64,000 bases of DNA from an uncultured bacterium (GCA_902779075.1 CACZAK010000001.1:1-64000); one strand, 5' to 3'. Numbered from the stretch's first letter, positions 17,002 to 26,395 are shown. Made by a program: numbers and translations. The notes: generated by a model from the letters alone, not told the origin.

Positions 17002-17954
17002 TGGGGCGGTACGTGGCAGGAGAGGCGCCGGCTATGGACCGGCTCGTGGAGGAAACGATACGGGACATCGGCGCAGAGGTCACCGCGCTTGCCGTGCCGC
17101 GCCTCCAGGGCGTGGTGCTGGGCGGCGGGTACGGACGCGGCGAGGGTGGCGTGTTCGATTTGCCGAACGGCGTGCAGCACCTGTCGAACGACCTGGATTT
17201 CTTCGCCGTTACGGAAAAAGGCGTGTCTGCACAGGACATCTGCGCCATCGCGAACGCGCTTGCGCCCGTTTCCGAGAAGTGGACCGCAAAGCTGGGGATC
17301 GAGGTGGATTTCGTGGTGCGCACGCCGTGGCGGATGCGGCACGACCAGGACCGCGTGATGATCCAGGAACTGATGCACGGCTATTTCGACGTCGCCGGGA
17401 AGAAGGGCGAGGAGATGTTCGGGGAGATAGAGCGGCGTCCGCCGTCGGCGTTCCCCTGGGCCGAGGCGGCGCGACTGCTCATGAACCGTGGGGTGGGGCT
17501 GGTGCTGGCCTCCGAGGCGGAACGCGGGCAGACGTTCATCGTGCGCAACATCAACAAGTGCGTCCTGGGCGCGGGGGACGCGCGGCTCATAGCGCGCGGC
17601 GCGTACGCATGGCGGGTCGAAGACCGCGCGGCAGCGTTGGGGGAGGAGCTTTACTCGGCGGCCGTCGTGTGGAAGTTCCGTCCGCGCGCCGAAAGCGTGT
17701 GCGACTGGGAGACGGCGCGGGCGCGCTGGCTAGAGGTGGTCGAAGAAGTGATGGCTACGGGGCGCCGCACCGGCGCGCTGCGGCGCTCGATCTACCAGGC
17801 CGCGCGTTGGGTCGTGCGGCGGCGCACGCTGGGGAACTGGCGCACGTTCGGACAGGTCGCTGCGGCGAGATTGCTGCAGTCTCTGACCGAGGTCGTCCGC
17901 GCGCGAAAGACGCTGCCTCCGTCGCTGCGACGCGACTGGGAGATTTTTAACTGA
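17001..17954 (+). CDS. Nucleotidyltransferase-fold protein of the EPS operon
   Basis: This 317-aa protein starts at the ATG overlapping the previous stop (ATGA). Residues about 42-75 contain GGGYGRGEGG followed by SNDLDFF, and an EVDF lies near residue 100. Together these are the G-G-x-G-R-G-E...D-x-D...D pattern of polymerase-beta-like nucleotidyltransferases. The rest is alpha-helical and basic. It could modify a sugar or protein by nucleotidyl transfer in polysaccharide assembly, but no substrate can be inferred. A small-molecule or kinase-like function cannot be excluded. Confidence 0.6.
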   Translation: MGRYVAGEAPAMDRLVEETIRDIGAEVTALAVPRLQGVVLGGGYGRGEGGVFDLPNGVQHLSNDLDFFAVTEKGVSAQDICAIANALAPVSEKWTAKLGIEVDFVVRTPWRMRHDQDRVMIQELMHGYFDVAGKKGEEMFGEIERRPPSAFPWAEAARLLMNRGVGLVLASEAERGQTFIVRNINKCVLGAGDARLIARGAYAWRVEDRAAALGEELYSAAVVWKFRPRAESVCDWETARARWLEVVEEVMATGRRTGALRRSIYQAARWVVRRRTLGNWRTFGQVAAARLLQSLTEVVRARKTLPPSLRRDWEIFN

Positions 17955-17977
17955 GTGAATAACAGGAGAACAAAAAA

Positions 17978-18304
17978 ATGGCAATGGAAGTGACAACAGA
18001 AGGCAACGTGTTAAAGGTGGCAATTGACGGTCGTCTGGTGGCGGCAGCCGTGCCCGGAATGCGCGAAGAAATCCTTGGACGCATCACTGTCGGCATGAAC
18101 GTGCTGTTCGACCTGAGTAAGATGATCCATATCGATTCTAGCGGCCTGGGCATGCTGGTGCAGGTTCTGCAGAAGGTCAAGGCCGGCGGCGGAAAGGTGG
18201 TTCTGGCGGCACTCCAGCCAGGGCCGAAGATCGTATTTGACATCACGAAGGTGAGCCGCGTGCTCGACATCGTGCCCACCGTCGCGGACGCGAAGTTCGA
18301 GTGA
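17978..18304 (+). CDS. STAS-domain anti-anti-sigma factor (HsbA/SpoIIAA-like)
   Basis: This 108-aa protein is one STAS domain with the phosphorylatable serine in HIDSSGLGMLVQ (S55) and the C-terminal FDITKVSRVLDI stretch. AGGAGAAC lies about ten bases before the ATG. It stands in the operon started by the REC-PP2C-HATPase gene and is the likely substrate of that enzyme's opposing activities. It could release a sigma factor or bind an enzyme, as HsbA does. It is distinct in sequence from the secretion-operon STAS protein at 3353. Confidence 0.92.
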   Translation: MAMEVTTEGNVLKVAIDGRLVAAAVPGMREEILGRITVGMNVLFDLSKMIHIDSSGLGMLVQVLQKVKAGGGKVVLAALQPGPKIVFDITKVSRVLDIVPTVADAKFE

Positions 18305-18432
18305 AAGTGTAAAGTGTAAAATGTAAAGTGTAAAATGCAAGGAATGGGAGGAATTGCATGAAACGAGTGAGTTCCAGATGCGTAAAGGTGGCCTGCGCCA
18401 TTATTTTACACTTTACACTTTACACTTTACAT
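18304..18432. repeat. Inverted 7-bp repeat arrays flanking a start codon
   Basis: Five units of AAAGTGT or AAAATGT/C run from 18304 to 18338. The complementary array of ACACTTT units runs from 18404 to 18432. Between them lie the ribosome site GGGAGG and the ATG at 18358. The right arm is translated as part of the signal peptide (HFTLYTLH). The arms can pair in the transcript and would place the start in the loop. Confidence 0.8.
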
Positions 18433-21400
18433 TCGCTTTCGGCGAACGCCGAAAGCGTCAGGGTCGTGGACTGCGAGCGCGACCCGAAGCTCGACTTCTG
18501 GGCGAAGGCTGACAACGACTTCTGCACTGCGGTGATGTCCGACGTGTTCAAGACGGCCGGCGTGGAGACCGTCCGCCTCGAGTTCGGCAAGGACCACATG
18601 ATGGACGCGGCAACCGCCGACGTGATATGCTCCGCGTTCCGCACGCAGAAGCTGCTGCAGGACTTCGACTTCCCCGTCCAGCCGCTCGGGCGGATGCACT
18701 TCGCGCTTTACGCCACGCCGTCGCGCGCGATGGAGCTGATGTCCACGAAGATCACGGAATGGCCGCGGATGCGCATCGGCTACTCGCCCGTGTCGCAGGG
18801 ACAGATTTCCAACGACGACCGCACGAAGTACTTCGAGCACGCCCGCCTGTCGCCGACTTACGTGGAAATCCCGACGAGCGCCGGCGCGGTGAAGGCCCTG
18901 CACGACGGCGAAATCGACGCGCTTTTCCTCTACACGCCGTTCGGCAAACGCCCGGAGGGGGTGGTGGAGGTCGTGCCGATCGGCTCGCGCAACGTATACT
19001 TCGCCGTAAGCAAGAGGAACCCGCAGCTCCTGAAGAAGCTCGAAAGGGCGTACCGCGAATGCTACATCGACAAAATCGACAGGTACGACGCCCTGCGGGA
19101 GAAGTACCTCGGCGTCCCGAAGCCGGGCAAGCGGGTGCGCGTGGCGGCGTACAGTCGCGGCGATCTTTTCGAGGTGTCGCCAGACGGCGAACGGTCTGGC
19201 GCGCTCGAAATGTGGATGAAGTCCATCGTCGGCCACACCCACTGGAACCTTGACTACGTTTACGGAGACTACGACCAGAGCATAGCGGACGTTCAGAGCG
19301 GGCGCCTTGACTTGGTTGGAGGCGTGGGGTTCACGCCGCAGCGCCGCGACACGTTCCGCTATCCGCACACGCCCATGGGAATGCTTCGCGTCTATCTTTG
19401 GGCCAAGCCGGATAGCCCATACAAGCCCGGCGATCCGGCGACTTGGCACGGGATGAAGGTGGGGCTTCTCGCCAGCTCGATCAGTGCGCAGCGCGCCCGC
19501 CGCCAGTTCGCAAACGACGAAAGCGTCTCGTTTACGGAGTTCTCGTCCGACCGCGACATGCTTGCCGCATACGCCAAAGGGAAGATCGACGCCTGCGTGG
19601 ACGTGGAGATGCCGGAACTCAAGGACGAAAAGGCTCTCCACCTCTACGCATCGCATCCCATGTACATCTGCACGTCGTTGCAGCGCAAGGATCTTTTCGA
19701 GGAACTGGAGAAGGCGATGGAGGAGATCTGCGACGACTTTCCCAAGTACCTCCGCATGATCAGCGAGCGCCACTACGGCACGCACAGCGACATGGCCGCT
19801 CTCTCCCTGGCGGAAAGCAACTGGCTCGCGCGCCGCCAGCTGAACTCCTCGCCGGTCGTCATCGACTTCTCGCCCTGGCCATTCCCCCTCGTGGACAAGC
19901 AGGGCAATGTGACGGGCTTGGTGGGCAACCTCTTGGACGAGATCAGCGCGCGGACCGGTCTCACGTTAAAACTCGCGCCGCAGACAGACATCACGACCGC
20001 AGAGGCAAAGTTCCTCCGGGGCGACACGGAACTCTGGGTTCCATATCCAGCGAAGGCGTCCGCCGCCACGTACGGCGCGACGTCGGTGTTCGCGGTTCCA
20101 GTGCCGCAGTCAGCTGCCCAGGATTTTGGCGCGGAAGACCTGTACCAGGAGTTCGAGATGTTCGCACGGCCCAACGTGCCGCAGGAGCTCGTGTCGATCC
20201 TGAACAAGGTCATGACGGGCATAGACCAGACGCATCTGCAGGAGATGTTCATGGCAGACGTGGCAGAGCGCCAGGTGGTACACCGTTTGTTCGGCATGAC
20301 GAGGGACGAACTTACGCATACCATCGCGGTAGTGTCCTCGGTCGTCCTGGTGCTGGTAGTCCTGTTCGGCTCCGTGATGATCACCATGCTCGTCCGTCAG
20401 ACAAGGCGAGCCAACAAGGCCGCCGAGGTCGCCGAAGACCACGCGCAGGCGAAGACGCGCTTCCTCGCGATGATGTCGCACGAGCTGAGGACGCCGCTCA
20501 ACGCCGTCATCGGCTTCGCCGAGTTCATGTCGGAGAAGAACCTGGACGCGAATCTCCGCATGGAGTACACCGACGGCATGCTCCTGAGCGCGAACGCCCT
20601 GTTGGACCTCATCAACGACATCCTCGACCTCTCCAAGCTCGAGGCGGGCGCGATGAAGATGCGCTCTGGGGCGTGCGACATCAGCCAGCTCCTGCGGGAG
20701 ATTCCGGCGATCTTCGGCTACCGCGTGCGGCGCCACGGCGTCAAGCTCCGAATCGACGCACCGCCGCAGGAAGAGCTCCCCATCGTCGTACTCGCGCAGC
20801 AGGGAATGCGCCAGATACTCATCAACCTCGTGGGCAACGCGTCGAAGTTCACGGACCGCGGCGAAATCGCCGTTAAAGTGAGGTGGAACGGCGCGACTAG
20901 AGCCTTCCACATCGAGATCAGCGACACTGGCTGCGGAATCTCGAAGGACAAGCTGGACAAGCTCTTCGACCCGTTCATACAGGACATCGCAAGCCGGATG
21001 CAGGCCAGCGCCGGCGAGATCAAGGGCACCGGACTCGGCCTCCCGATCGTGAAGCGCATGGTGGACAGCGCCGGCGGAACTATCCGCGCGGAGAGCGAGC
21101 TCGGTAAGGGCACCACGTTCTTCATCGACATTCCCAACCTCGAGCTTGTGCAGAACATCTCCATGGTGCCGCGTGCCGCAGAGCAGGCGATTCGCGAGGT
21201 GTTGCCGGACCGCGTCCTCGTCGTTGACGACATGTCGATGAACCGCAAAATACTCGGCATCCACCTCGCGAATCTGAAAATAAAGGACATACGCTACGCT
21301 ATAAACGGCGAGGCCGCCCTGGCGGTCATGGACGAGTGGGTGCCGGACGTCGTACTGACCGACATGTGGATGCCAAGAATGGACGGCACACAGCTCGCGG

Positions 21401-21561
21401 AGGCGATGCGCAAGGAAAGGCGCCTTGCGGAGATTCCGATCGTCGCGGTGACGGCCGACGTGGACGTAGGTTCGTCGTACGACATGAGCCTCTTCGCGAA
21501 GGTCATATCCAAGCCGGTGACGGCCGCCAAGTTGAAGGCATTGTTTGGAATAGTGGAATAG
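18358..21561 (+). CDS. BvgS/EvgS-like hybrid histidine kinase with periplasmic solute-binding domains
   Basis: This 1067-aa protein has a signal peptide (to about residue 31, ending SANA). A periplasmic region of about 620 residues is built from SBP_bac_3-type lobes, at about 35-250, 255-500 and a shorter third about 515-640. A TM helix lies at about 660-685. The kinase core has H708 in SHELRTPLNAVIGF, NLVGNASKFT and GTGLGLPIVKRM, and the receiver has D1002 in LTDMWMPRMDG. Periplasmic binding-protein sensors of this class respond to small ligands or redox state. GGGAGG six bases before the ATG supports the start, although the signal peptide is encoded by a repeat array. Confidence 0.93.
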   Translation: MKRVSSRCVKVACAIILHFTLYTLHSLSANAESVRVVDCERDPKLDFWAKADNDFCTAVMSDVFKTAGVETVRLEFGKDHMMDAATADVICSAFRTQKLLQDFDFPVQPLGRMHFALYATPSRAMELMSTKITEWPRMRIGYSPVSQGQISNDDRTKYFEHARLSPTYVEIPTSAGAVKALHDGEIDALFLYTPFGKRPEGVVEVVPIGSRNVYFAVSKRNPQLLKKLERAYRECYIDKIDRYDALREKYLGVPKPGKRVRVAAYSRGDLFEVSPDGERSGALEMWMKSIVGHTHWNLDYVYGDYDQSIADVQSGRLDLVGGVGFTPQRRDTFRYPHTPMGMLRVYLWAKPDSPYKPGDPATWHGMKVGLLASSISAQRARRQFANDESVSFTEFSSDRDMLAAYAKGKIDACVDVEMPELKDEKALHLYASHPMYICTSLQRKDLFEELEKAMEEICDDFPKYLRMISERHYGTHSDMAALSLAESNWLARRQLNSSPVVIDFSPWPFPLVDKQGNVTGLVGNLLDEISARTGLTLKLAPQTDITTAEAKFLRGDTELWVPYPAKASAATYGATSVFAVPVPQSAAQDFGAEDLYQEFEMFARPNVPQELVSILNKVMTGIDQTHLQEMFMADVAERQVVHRLFGMTRDELTHTIAVVSSVVLVLVVLFGSVMITMLVRQTRRANKAAEVAEDHAQAKTRFLAMMSHELRTPLNAVIGFAEFMSEKNLDANLRMEYTDGMLLSANALLDLINDILDLSKLEAGAMKMRSGACDISQLLREIPAIFGYRVRRHGVKLRIDAPPQEELPIVVLAQQGMRQILINLVGNASKFTDRGEIAVKVRWNGATRAFHIEISDTGCGISKDKLDKLFDPFIQDIASRMQASAGEIKGTGLGLPIVKRMVDSAGGTIRAESELGKGTTFFIDIPNLELVQNISMVPRAAEQAIREVLPDRVLVVDDMSMNRKILGIHLANLKIKDIRYAINGEAALAVMDEWVPDVVLTDMWMPRMDGTQLAEAMRKERRLAEIPIVAVTADVDVGSSYDMSLFAKVISKPVTAAKLKALFGIVE

Positions 21562-21567
21562 AATCAA

Positions 21568-22731
21568 ATGAAACTGCTCGTATCCTGCATACCCTACGAC
21601 GGGGGGAAAAGCGGCATCTCGGTGTACGTCCGGGAGGTCGTGCGGGAGCTTTGCCGCCAGGGACACGAGCTGACGCTTCTGTGCGAGCCCGAGGTGGATG
21701 ACGCCGACATTCGACGGCCGTCAACCGACAACCCGCACCCGGATGTCGAATGTCGAATGTCGAATGCCGTTCCTGTCGTCCACGCCCCGCGCTGGACGCG
21801 CAAGGCCGTACTGAGCATGATGTGGCACCTTTTCGTGCTGCCGTTCTGGATTCGGCGGCACCGAAAGGAGTTCGACGGCTTCGTCATCTGCGCAGCCAAC
21901 CGGCGTGTGTGCACGTGGTACCCGCTGCCGACGACTGCGACCGTACACGACCTGGCGAACTTTCACATCCCCGGCAAGTACTCGCGCCTGAGGATGTTCT
22001 ACCTCGCGCACGTACTCCCCTTCTTCGCCAAGCGCGCCCAGCGCCTCGTGGCCGTGAGCGGAGCGACCAAGGCTGACATGGTGAAGTTCTGGCATTGCCG
22101 CGACGAGGAAGTGACGGTGCTGTACAACGGAATATCCGGAATATCCGGAAGATCCGGAAAATCCGGAGAATCCGGAGAATCCGGAATATCCGGTAGCATC
22201 CTCTACATCTCCCGCATCGAGCATCCGGGGAAGAACCACGTGCGGCTCATCGAGGCGTATGGGAAGTTGCCGCGGAAGCTCGCCGAGGCGCACCCGCTTG
22301 TGATCGCCGGGGCCGACTGGAAGGATGCCGAAGTCGTGCATTCCGCGGCGGCGGCGAGTCCGCACGCGAATCTCATCCGTTTCACCGGCTTCGTACCGAA
22401 CGACGAGATGGAAAAACTCTGGGGCGAGGCGGGGTTCTACGTGTTCCCCAGCCTGTTCGAGGGATTCGGACTCTCTCTCATCGAGGCTATGGCACGCGGA
22501 ATCCCCTGCGCATGCTCGAACAACGGCTCGCTGGGCGAGATAGCGGGCGACGTCGCGATTACTTTCGCCCCCGAGGATACGGGGGCGATTTCCGACGCGC
22601 TCCTCAGGCTCGTTTCGGAGCCGAAACGCGAAAGGGAGGCCCGCATCGCGCGCGGGCGCGAATGGATCAAGCGCTACTCGTGGGCCGACCACGCGGCGGG
22701 ACTCGCAAAGCTACTGGAGGGCGCGTCATGA
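21568..22731 (+). CDS. GT4-family glycosyltransferase with in-frame repeat
   Basis: This 387-aa GT-B glycosyltransferase has a C-terminal nucleotide-sugar domain with the GT4 hallmarks ISRIEHPGKNH, FTGFVPNDEMEKLWGEA and FPSLFEGFGLSLIEAMARG, where the glutamates bind the donor. The N-terminal domain includes KSGISVYVREVVRELCRQ. Between the conserved NG and the YISR strand sits a run of seven xSG tripeptides encoded by 9-bp repeats, exactly at the interdomain junction. The stop overlaps the next start (ATGA). The sugar specificity is unknown. Confidence 0.93.
   Translation: MKLLVSCIPYDGGKSGISVYVREVVRELCRQGHELTLLCEPEVDDADIRRPSTDNPHPDVECRMSNAVPVVHAPRWTRKAVLSMMWHLFVLPFWIRRHRKEFDGFVICAANRRVCTWYPLPTTATVHDLANFHIPGKYSRLRMFYLAHVLPFFAKRAQRLVAVSGATKADMVKFWHCRDEEVTVLYNGISGISGRSGKSGESGESGISGSILYISRIEHPGKNHVRLIEAYGKLPRKLAEAHPLVIAGADWKDAEVVHSAAAASPHANLIRFTGFVPNDEMEKLWGEAGFYVFPSLFEGFGLSLIEAMARGIPCACSNNGSLGEIAGDVAITFAPEDTGAISDALLRLVSEPKREREARIARGREWIKRYSWADHAAGLAKLLEGAS
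22129..22194 (+). repeat. 9-bp tandem array inside glycosyltransferase gene
   Basis: Seven near-identical 9-bp units with core TCCGGA (AATATCCGG, AAGATCCGG, AAAATCCGG, AGAATCCGG) encode ISG, RSG, KSG and ESG tripeptides. The unit length preserves the reading frame. Similar arrays occur at 49720-49799, 45222-45247 and 42242-42367. Confidence 0.9.
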
Positions 22732-23501
22732 ACGACGTGGTCAAGCTCTTTGGAATCCCCGTTGCGAAAGTGACGGAGGCGGAGGCGGTAGAGCGGATCG
22801 TGTCGCTCGCCCGGGAGGGCCGCGCCTGTCGCGGCCACGCCGCGTTCGTCGCAACGCTCAACGTGGATTTCGTCTCCAATGCGGTGAGCGGCTGGCCGTT
22901 CGGCGGAAACGACGAGCTTTGGGGATACCTCAAAAAGGCCGATTTCGTGACGGCGGACGGAATGCCGATAGTGCTTCTTTCGCGACTTCTGCGCAACAGG
23001 CTCCCCGAGCGCGTAACGGGTGCGGACATGGTTCCCGCGATTTGCCGCCGCTGCGAGGAGGAGGGTCTTTCGGTCTATGTGCTGGGCGGCGACGGGGATG
23101 CGATCAAGGAGGCATTCGCGAAACTGGGCGTCGGGCGGCTGCGCGTCGCGGGCATCGACCCAGCATTCGTGAAGCTGGACGAGGAACAGCCGGATATCGT
23201 TGCGCGCATCAACGCGGCCAAGCCGGACATCCTCTTCGTGGCGCTCGGCAATCCGAAGCAGGAGCTGTGGATGGGGCGCAACGCCGCGAAGCTTGACGCT
23301 TCGGTGATGGTCGGCATCGGCGGCACGTTCAACTTCATCGCTGGACGCGTGAAGCGCGCACCCAAGTGGATGCAGCGCAGCGGCCTTGAATGGATCTACC
23401 GCATAATCCAGGAGCCAGGGAGGCTCTGGAAGCGGTATGCGTACGGATTGGCAAAGTTCTCGTGGCTATCCCTTCGTGCGTTATTGGGAGGGTACAAATG
23501 A
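22728..23501 (+). CDS. WecG/TagA/CpsF-family glycosyltransferase (GT26)
   Basis: The ATG overlapping the previous stop gives 257 aa. Family features are the N-terminal FGIPVAKVTEAEAVERIV, the ADGMPIVLLSRLLR block, ERVTGADMVP, the phosphate-binding VLGGDGD and the C-terminal RAPKWMQRSGLEWIYRIIQEPGRLWKRY. Enzymes of this family transfer N-acetylmannosamine or related sugars to a lipid-linked acceptor, usually at an early step of a surface polymer. Its stop overlaps the start of the following APC-kinase gene (ATGA), which ties a biosynthetic and a sensory gene together. Confidence 0.95.
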   Translation: MNDVVKLFGIPVAKVTEAEAVERIVSLAREGRACRGHAAFVATLNVDFVSNAVSGWPFGGNDELWGYLKKADFVTADGMPIVLLSRLLRNRLPERVTGADMVPAICRRCEEEGLSVYVLGGDGDAIKEAFAKLGVGRLRVAGIDPAFVKLDEEQPDIVARINAAKPDILFVALGNPKQELWMGRNAAKLDASVMVGIGGTFNFIAGRVKRAPKWMQRSGLEWIYRIIQEPGRLWKRYAYGLAKFSWLSLRALLGGYK

Positions 23502-26395
23502 AAAAAACGTCTTTTTCGCGGCATCTTTCCATGCTGGGCGCTTGGGCGCTCGCCTTCGGCTGCGCCGTGGGTTCCGATGCCTTCGTCATGCCCTGGAACG
23601 ACTTCCTGCCAAAGGCCGGCCCTCTCGGCACGGTGATCGGCATACTCATCGGCGGGCTTGTGATGGCCGTCGTCGCGTGGAACTTCCACTACATGATCAA
23701 CCGCCAGCCGGGACCGGGCGGATCGTACGCCTACGCGGCGGAGGCTTTTGGCAACGACCACGGATACCTTTGCGGCGTCTTTCTCGGCTTTGCCTACTTG
23801 GCGATCATCTGCCTTGACGTGACCGCGCTGGTGGTCGTGGCGCACTACACTTTGGGCGATGTCTTAAGTTTCGGGTTCCGCTACACGATCCAGAGTCGCG
23901 TCATCTACCTTGGCGACATCCTGTTCTCCGTCTCCGCCATTGCCGTCGCCACCGCCATCTGCTGCCGCCGTCGCCTTTCAGGCATCGTGCAGACGGTGAT
24001 GGCGGTCATGCTTGCCGCCGGGATTCTCGTGTGCTTCGCGGCGGCGGTGCTGAACCACAGCGGCGGGCTTGCAACGGCATGCCCGGCGTTCGCCCCCAAT
24101 CGCGGACATGGGCTTTTCCAGATACTGAACATTCTCGCCATTGCGCCATGGCTTTTTGTGGGTTTTGAGTCCATATCGAACTCAGCCTCGGAATTTTGCT
24201 TCCCCGTTGGCAAGTCCTTCAAGGTCATGCTCGCGGCGCTCGTCACGGCGGTGGTCGCCTACGCGCTTCTGACCGCCATCCCCGTGCTCTCGTTCGGCGA
24301 TGCCTCCTCTGCCAGCTGGACCGGCGCCGTGGCCGATTTTGCCAGCTCCGGGGGCGAACCTGACCACCACGCATTTGACGTGGCCCGCCGGCTTCTCGGA
24401 AAGGCGGGCTGGATCGTCATCGGCGTGACGCTGGTCGGCGCCATATTCACTAACCTCATCGGCAACACCGTCGCGGCAAGCCGCCTGGTGGCGGCGATGG
24501 CGGATGACGGCGCGTTGCCGTCGTTCCTGGGGGGGAGAAACGCCGACGGCGCCCCGCGCAACGCCGTTATCGCCATCGCGGCGCTGGTCGCCCTCGTGGT
24601 GCCCCTCGGACGGTCGGTCATCGGCGTCGTCGTGGACATCTCTATTCTCGGCGCGGCGGTGGCATACGCCTACACCTCGTCCGCTGCGTTCAAGACCGCG
24701 CGCAAGGCGGGGGACAGGTGTACGCAGGTGACGGGACTTCTCGGGCTTGTGGTTTCAATAGTGGTCATCTTTCTCTTCGTCATGCCGTTCATGACGTTAG
24801 ACGCCACCATGATCGCCACGGAGTCCTACCTCGTCCTGATCGTCTGGTGCATTGCCGCCCTCGCCACCTTCATCACCATCTTCCACCGCGACAGCACGCA
24901 CCGTTTCGGCAGGTCGCCCGTCGCATGGATTTCCCTGTTCGTCATCATCATGATCCTGTCGCTGATGTGGACACGCCAGACGACCCTTGAAACGACGGAC
25001 AAGGCGTATGAAAACATCGTCAGCCGACATGCCGAGACCTGCACGGACACTGCTCCGAACATGGTGGGGCGCAGGCAGGACAACGGTGACTGGCATGTTA
25101 TCCTGCGGGAGAACATTTCCAATGTGGAGCATTCGATCTTCCGCAGCAATCTTGTCCAGACCGGACTCAACCTCCTCGCCCTTGCCCTAATGTTCGGCCT
25201 CTACACGACACTTCGCCGCCGCGAACGCGACATGGAACGGGAGAAGGTCACGGCCAAGAACTATTTCTTCTCCACCGTCAGCCATGACATCCGCACGCCG
25301 CTCAACGCCATCATCGGCTACTCGACGATGCTCGAGACCGGCTTCAAGACCGAGGCCGAGCGCAAGGAGGCGATCGACTCCATCCTCATGAGCGGCAAGA
25401 CCCTGATGGGGCTCGTGAACGACGTGCTGGACCTCTCTAAGCTTGAATGCGGCAAGATGGAGATACTACCGGAGCCAACGGACTGTTCCCGCCTCATGCG
25501 CACGGTGATGGAGGCGTTCCGCGTTTCCAGCGGCGGGTTGGGCTTCGAGCTGAGATGCCGCGCTGAGGCGATGCCTCTTCTGATGCTCGACCCGCAGCGC
25601 CTGCGGCAGATCATTTTCAACCTTGTAGGCAATGCCGTCAAGTTCACCGTAAAGGGGCATGTGGAGCTCCGTGCCAGGTTCGAACGGCGGAAGGACGCGG
25701 ACACGGGCACGCTGCGTCTGGAGGTTGAGGACACCGGCTGCGGCATCAGCGAGGAAGACCTGAAACGCATCGGTTCAGCCTACGCCCAGGTAGGTGCCAA
25801 GGCGTCCCGCAACGGTGGCACAGGACTCGGTCTTGCCATCTGCAAGCAGCTCGCGACGGCCATGGGCGGCAGCCTGGAGGTGGATTCCACCCTTGGCGCG
25901 GGTTCCACGTTCTCGGTGATCATACCGAATGTGAAGATTGCCGAGGCGGAGGCGGACGCGCAGCAGAGCGTCACCGCCCCGGCGGATGTCCAGCAGAGCG
26001 CCCTTCCCGAGCAAATGCCGCACAGGATCCTTCTTGTGGACGACTCGAGGATGAACCTCATGGTACTCAAGGCACTTCTGAAAAACATGGGCGACTTCGA
26101 GATCGCCATGGCGTCGGACGGGCAGGAGGCGCTCAAGGTACTGGAAGAGCATGATGCAAAGCACTTTGACCTCGTCCTGACGGACATGTGGATGCCGAAT
26201 CTGGACGGTGCTGGGCTGATTCGCGCCATCCGCGCCAATCCTGCGTTTGCATCCCTGCGCGTCATCGCAGTGACGGCCGACGTGGAATCGCAGGCGAAGT
26301 GCTCCGACATGGGATTCAACGGCATAATTCTCAAACCAGTCACACCCGCCACGCTTGGCAAGGCCATACAGACAACCCGGAGGCATAATGTCTGA
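23498..26395 (+). CDS. APC-permease/histidine kinase/receiver fusion (first of three)
   Basis: The start at 23498 overlaps the previous stop and gives 965 aa. Residues about 1-470 form an APC-superfamily transporter: TM1 motif CAVGSDAFVMPW, TM3 PGPGGSYAYAAEAFG, TM6 WLFVGFESISNSASEF, TM8 ASRLVAAMADDGALPSFLG. A TM pair with an extracytoplasmic loop of about 60 residues follows. The kinase core has H596 in SHDIRTPLNAIIGY, then NLVGNAVKFT and GTGLGLAICKQ. The receiver has D896 in LTDMWMPNLDG. CbrA of Pseudomonas is the known precedent for a transporter-like sensor, but with an SLC5 rather than APC module. It may sense an amino acid or amine, with or without transport. Confidence 0.92.
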   Translation: MKKTSFSRHLSMLGAWALAFGCAVGSDAFVMPWNDFLPKAGPLGTVIGILIGGLVMAVVAWNFHYMINRQPGPGGSYAYAAEAFGNDHGYLCGVFLGFAYLAIICLDVTALVVVAHYTLGDVLSFGFRYTIQSRVIYLGDILFSVSAIAVATAICCRRRLSGIVQTVMAVMLAAGILVCFAAAVLNHSGGLATACPAFAPNRGHGLFQILNILAIAPWLFVGFESISNSASEFCFPVGKSFKVMLAALVTAVVAYALLTAIPVLSFGDASSASWTGAVADFASSGGEPDHHAFDVARRLLGKAGWIVIGVTLVGAIFTNLIGNTVAASRLVAAMADDGALPSFLGGRNADGAPRNAVIAIAALVALVVPLGRSVIGVVVDISILGAAVAYAYTSSAAFKTARKAGDRCTQVTGLLGLVVSIVVIFLFVMPFMTLDATMIATESYLVLIVWCIAALATFITIFHRDSTHRFGRSPVAWISLFVIIMILSLMWTRQTTLETTDKAYENIVSRHAETCTDTAPNMVGRRQDNGDWHVILRENISNVEHSIFRSNLVQTGLNLLALALMFGLYTTLRRRERDMEREKVTAKNYFFSTVSHDIRTPLNAIIGYSTMLETGFKTEAERKEAIDSILMSGKTLMGLVNDVLDLSKLECGKMEILPEPTDCSRLMRTVMEAFRVSSGGLGFELRCRAEAMPLLMLDPQRLRQIIFNLVGNAVKFTVKGHVELRARFERRKDADTGTLRLEVEDTGCGISEEDLKRIGSAYAQVGAKASRNGGTGLGLAICKQLATAMGGSLEVDSTLGAGSTFSVIIPNVKIAEAEADAQQSVTAPADVQQSALPEQMPHRILLVDDSRMNLMVLKALLKNMGDFEIAMASDGQEALKVLEEHDAKHFDLVLTDMWMPNLDGAGLIRAIRANPAFASLRVIAVTADVESQAKCSDMGFNGIILKPVTPATLGKAIQTTRRHNV

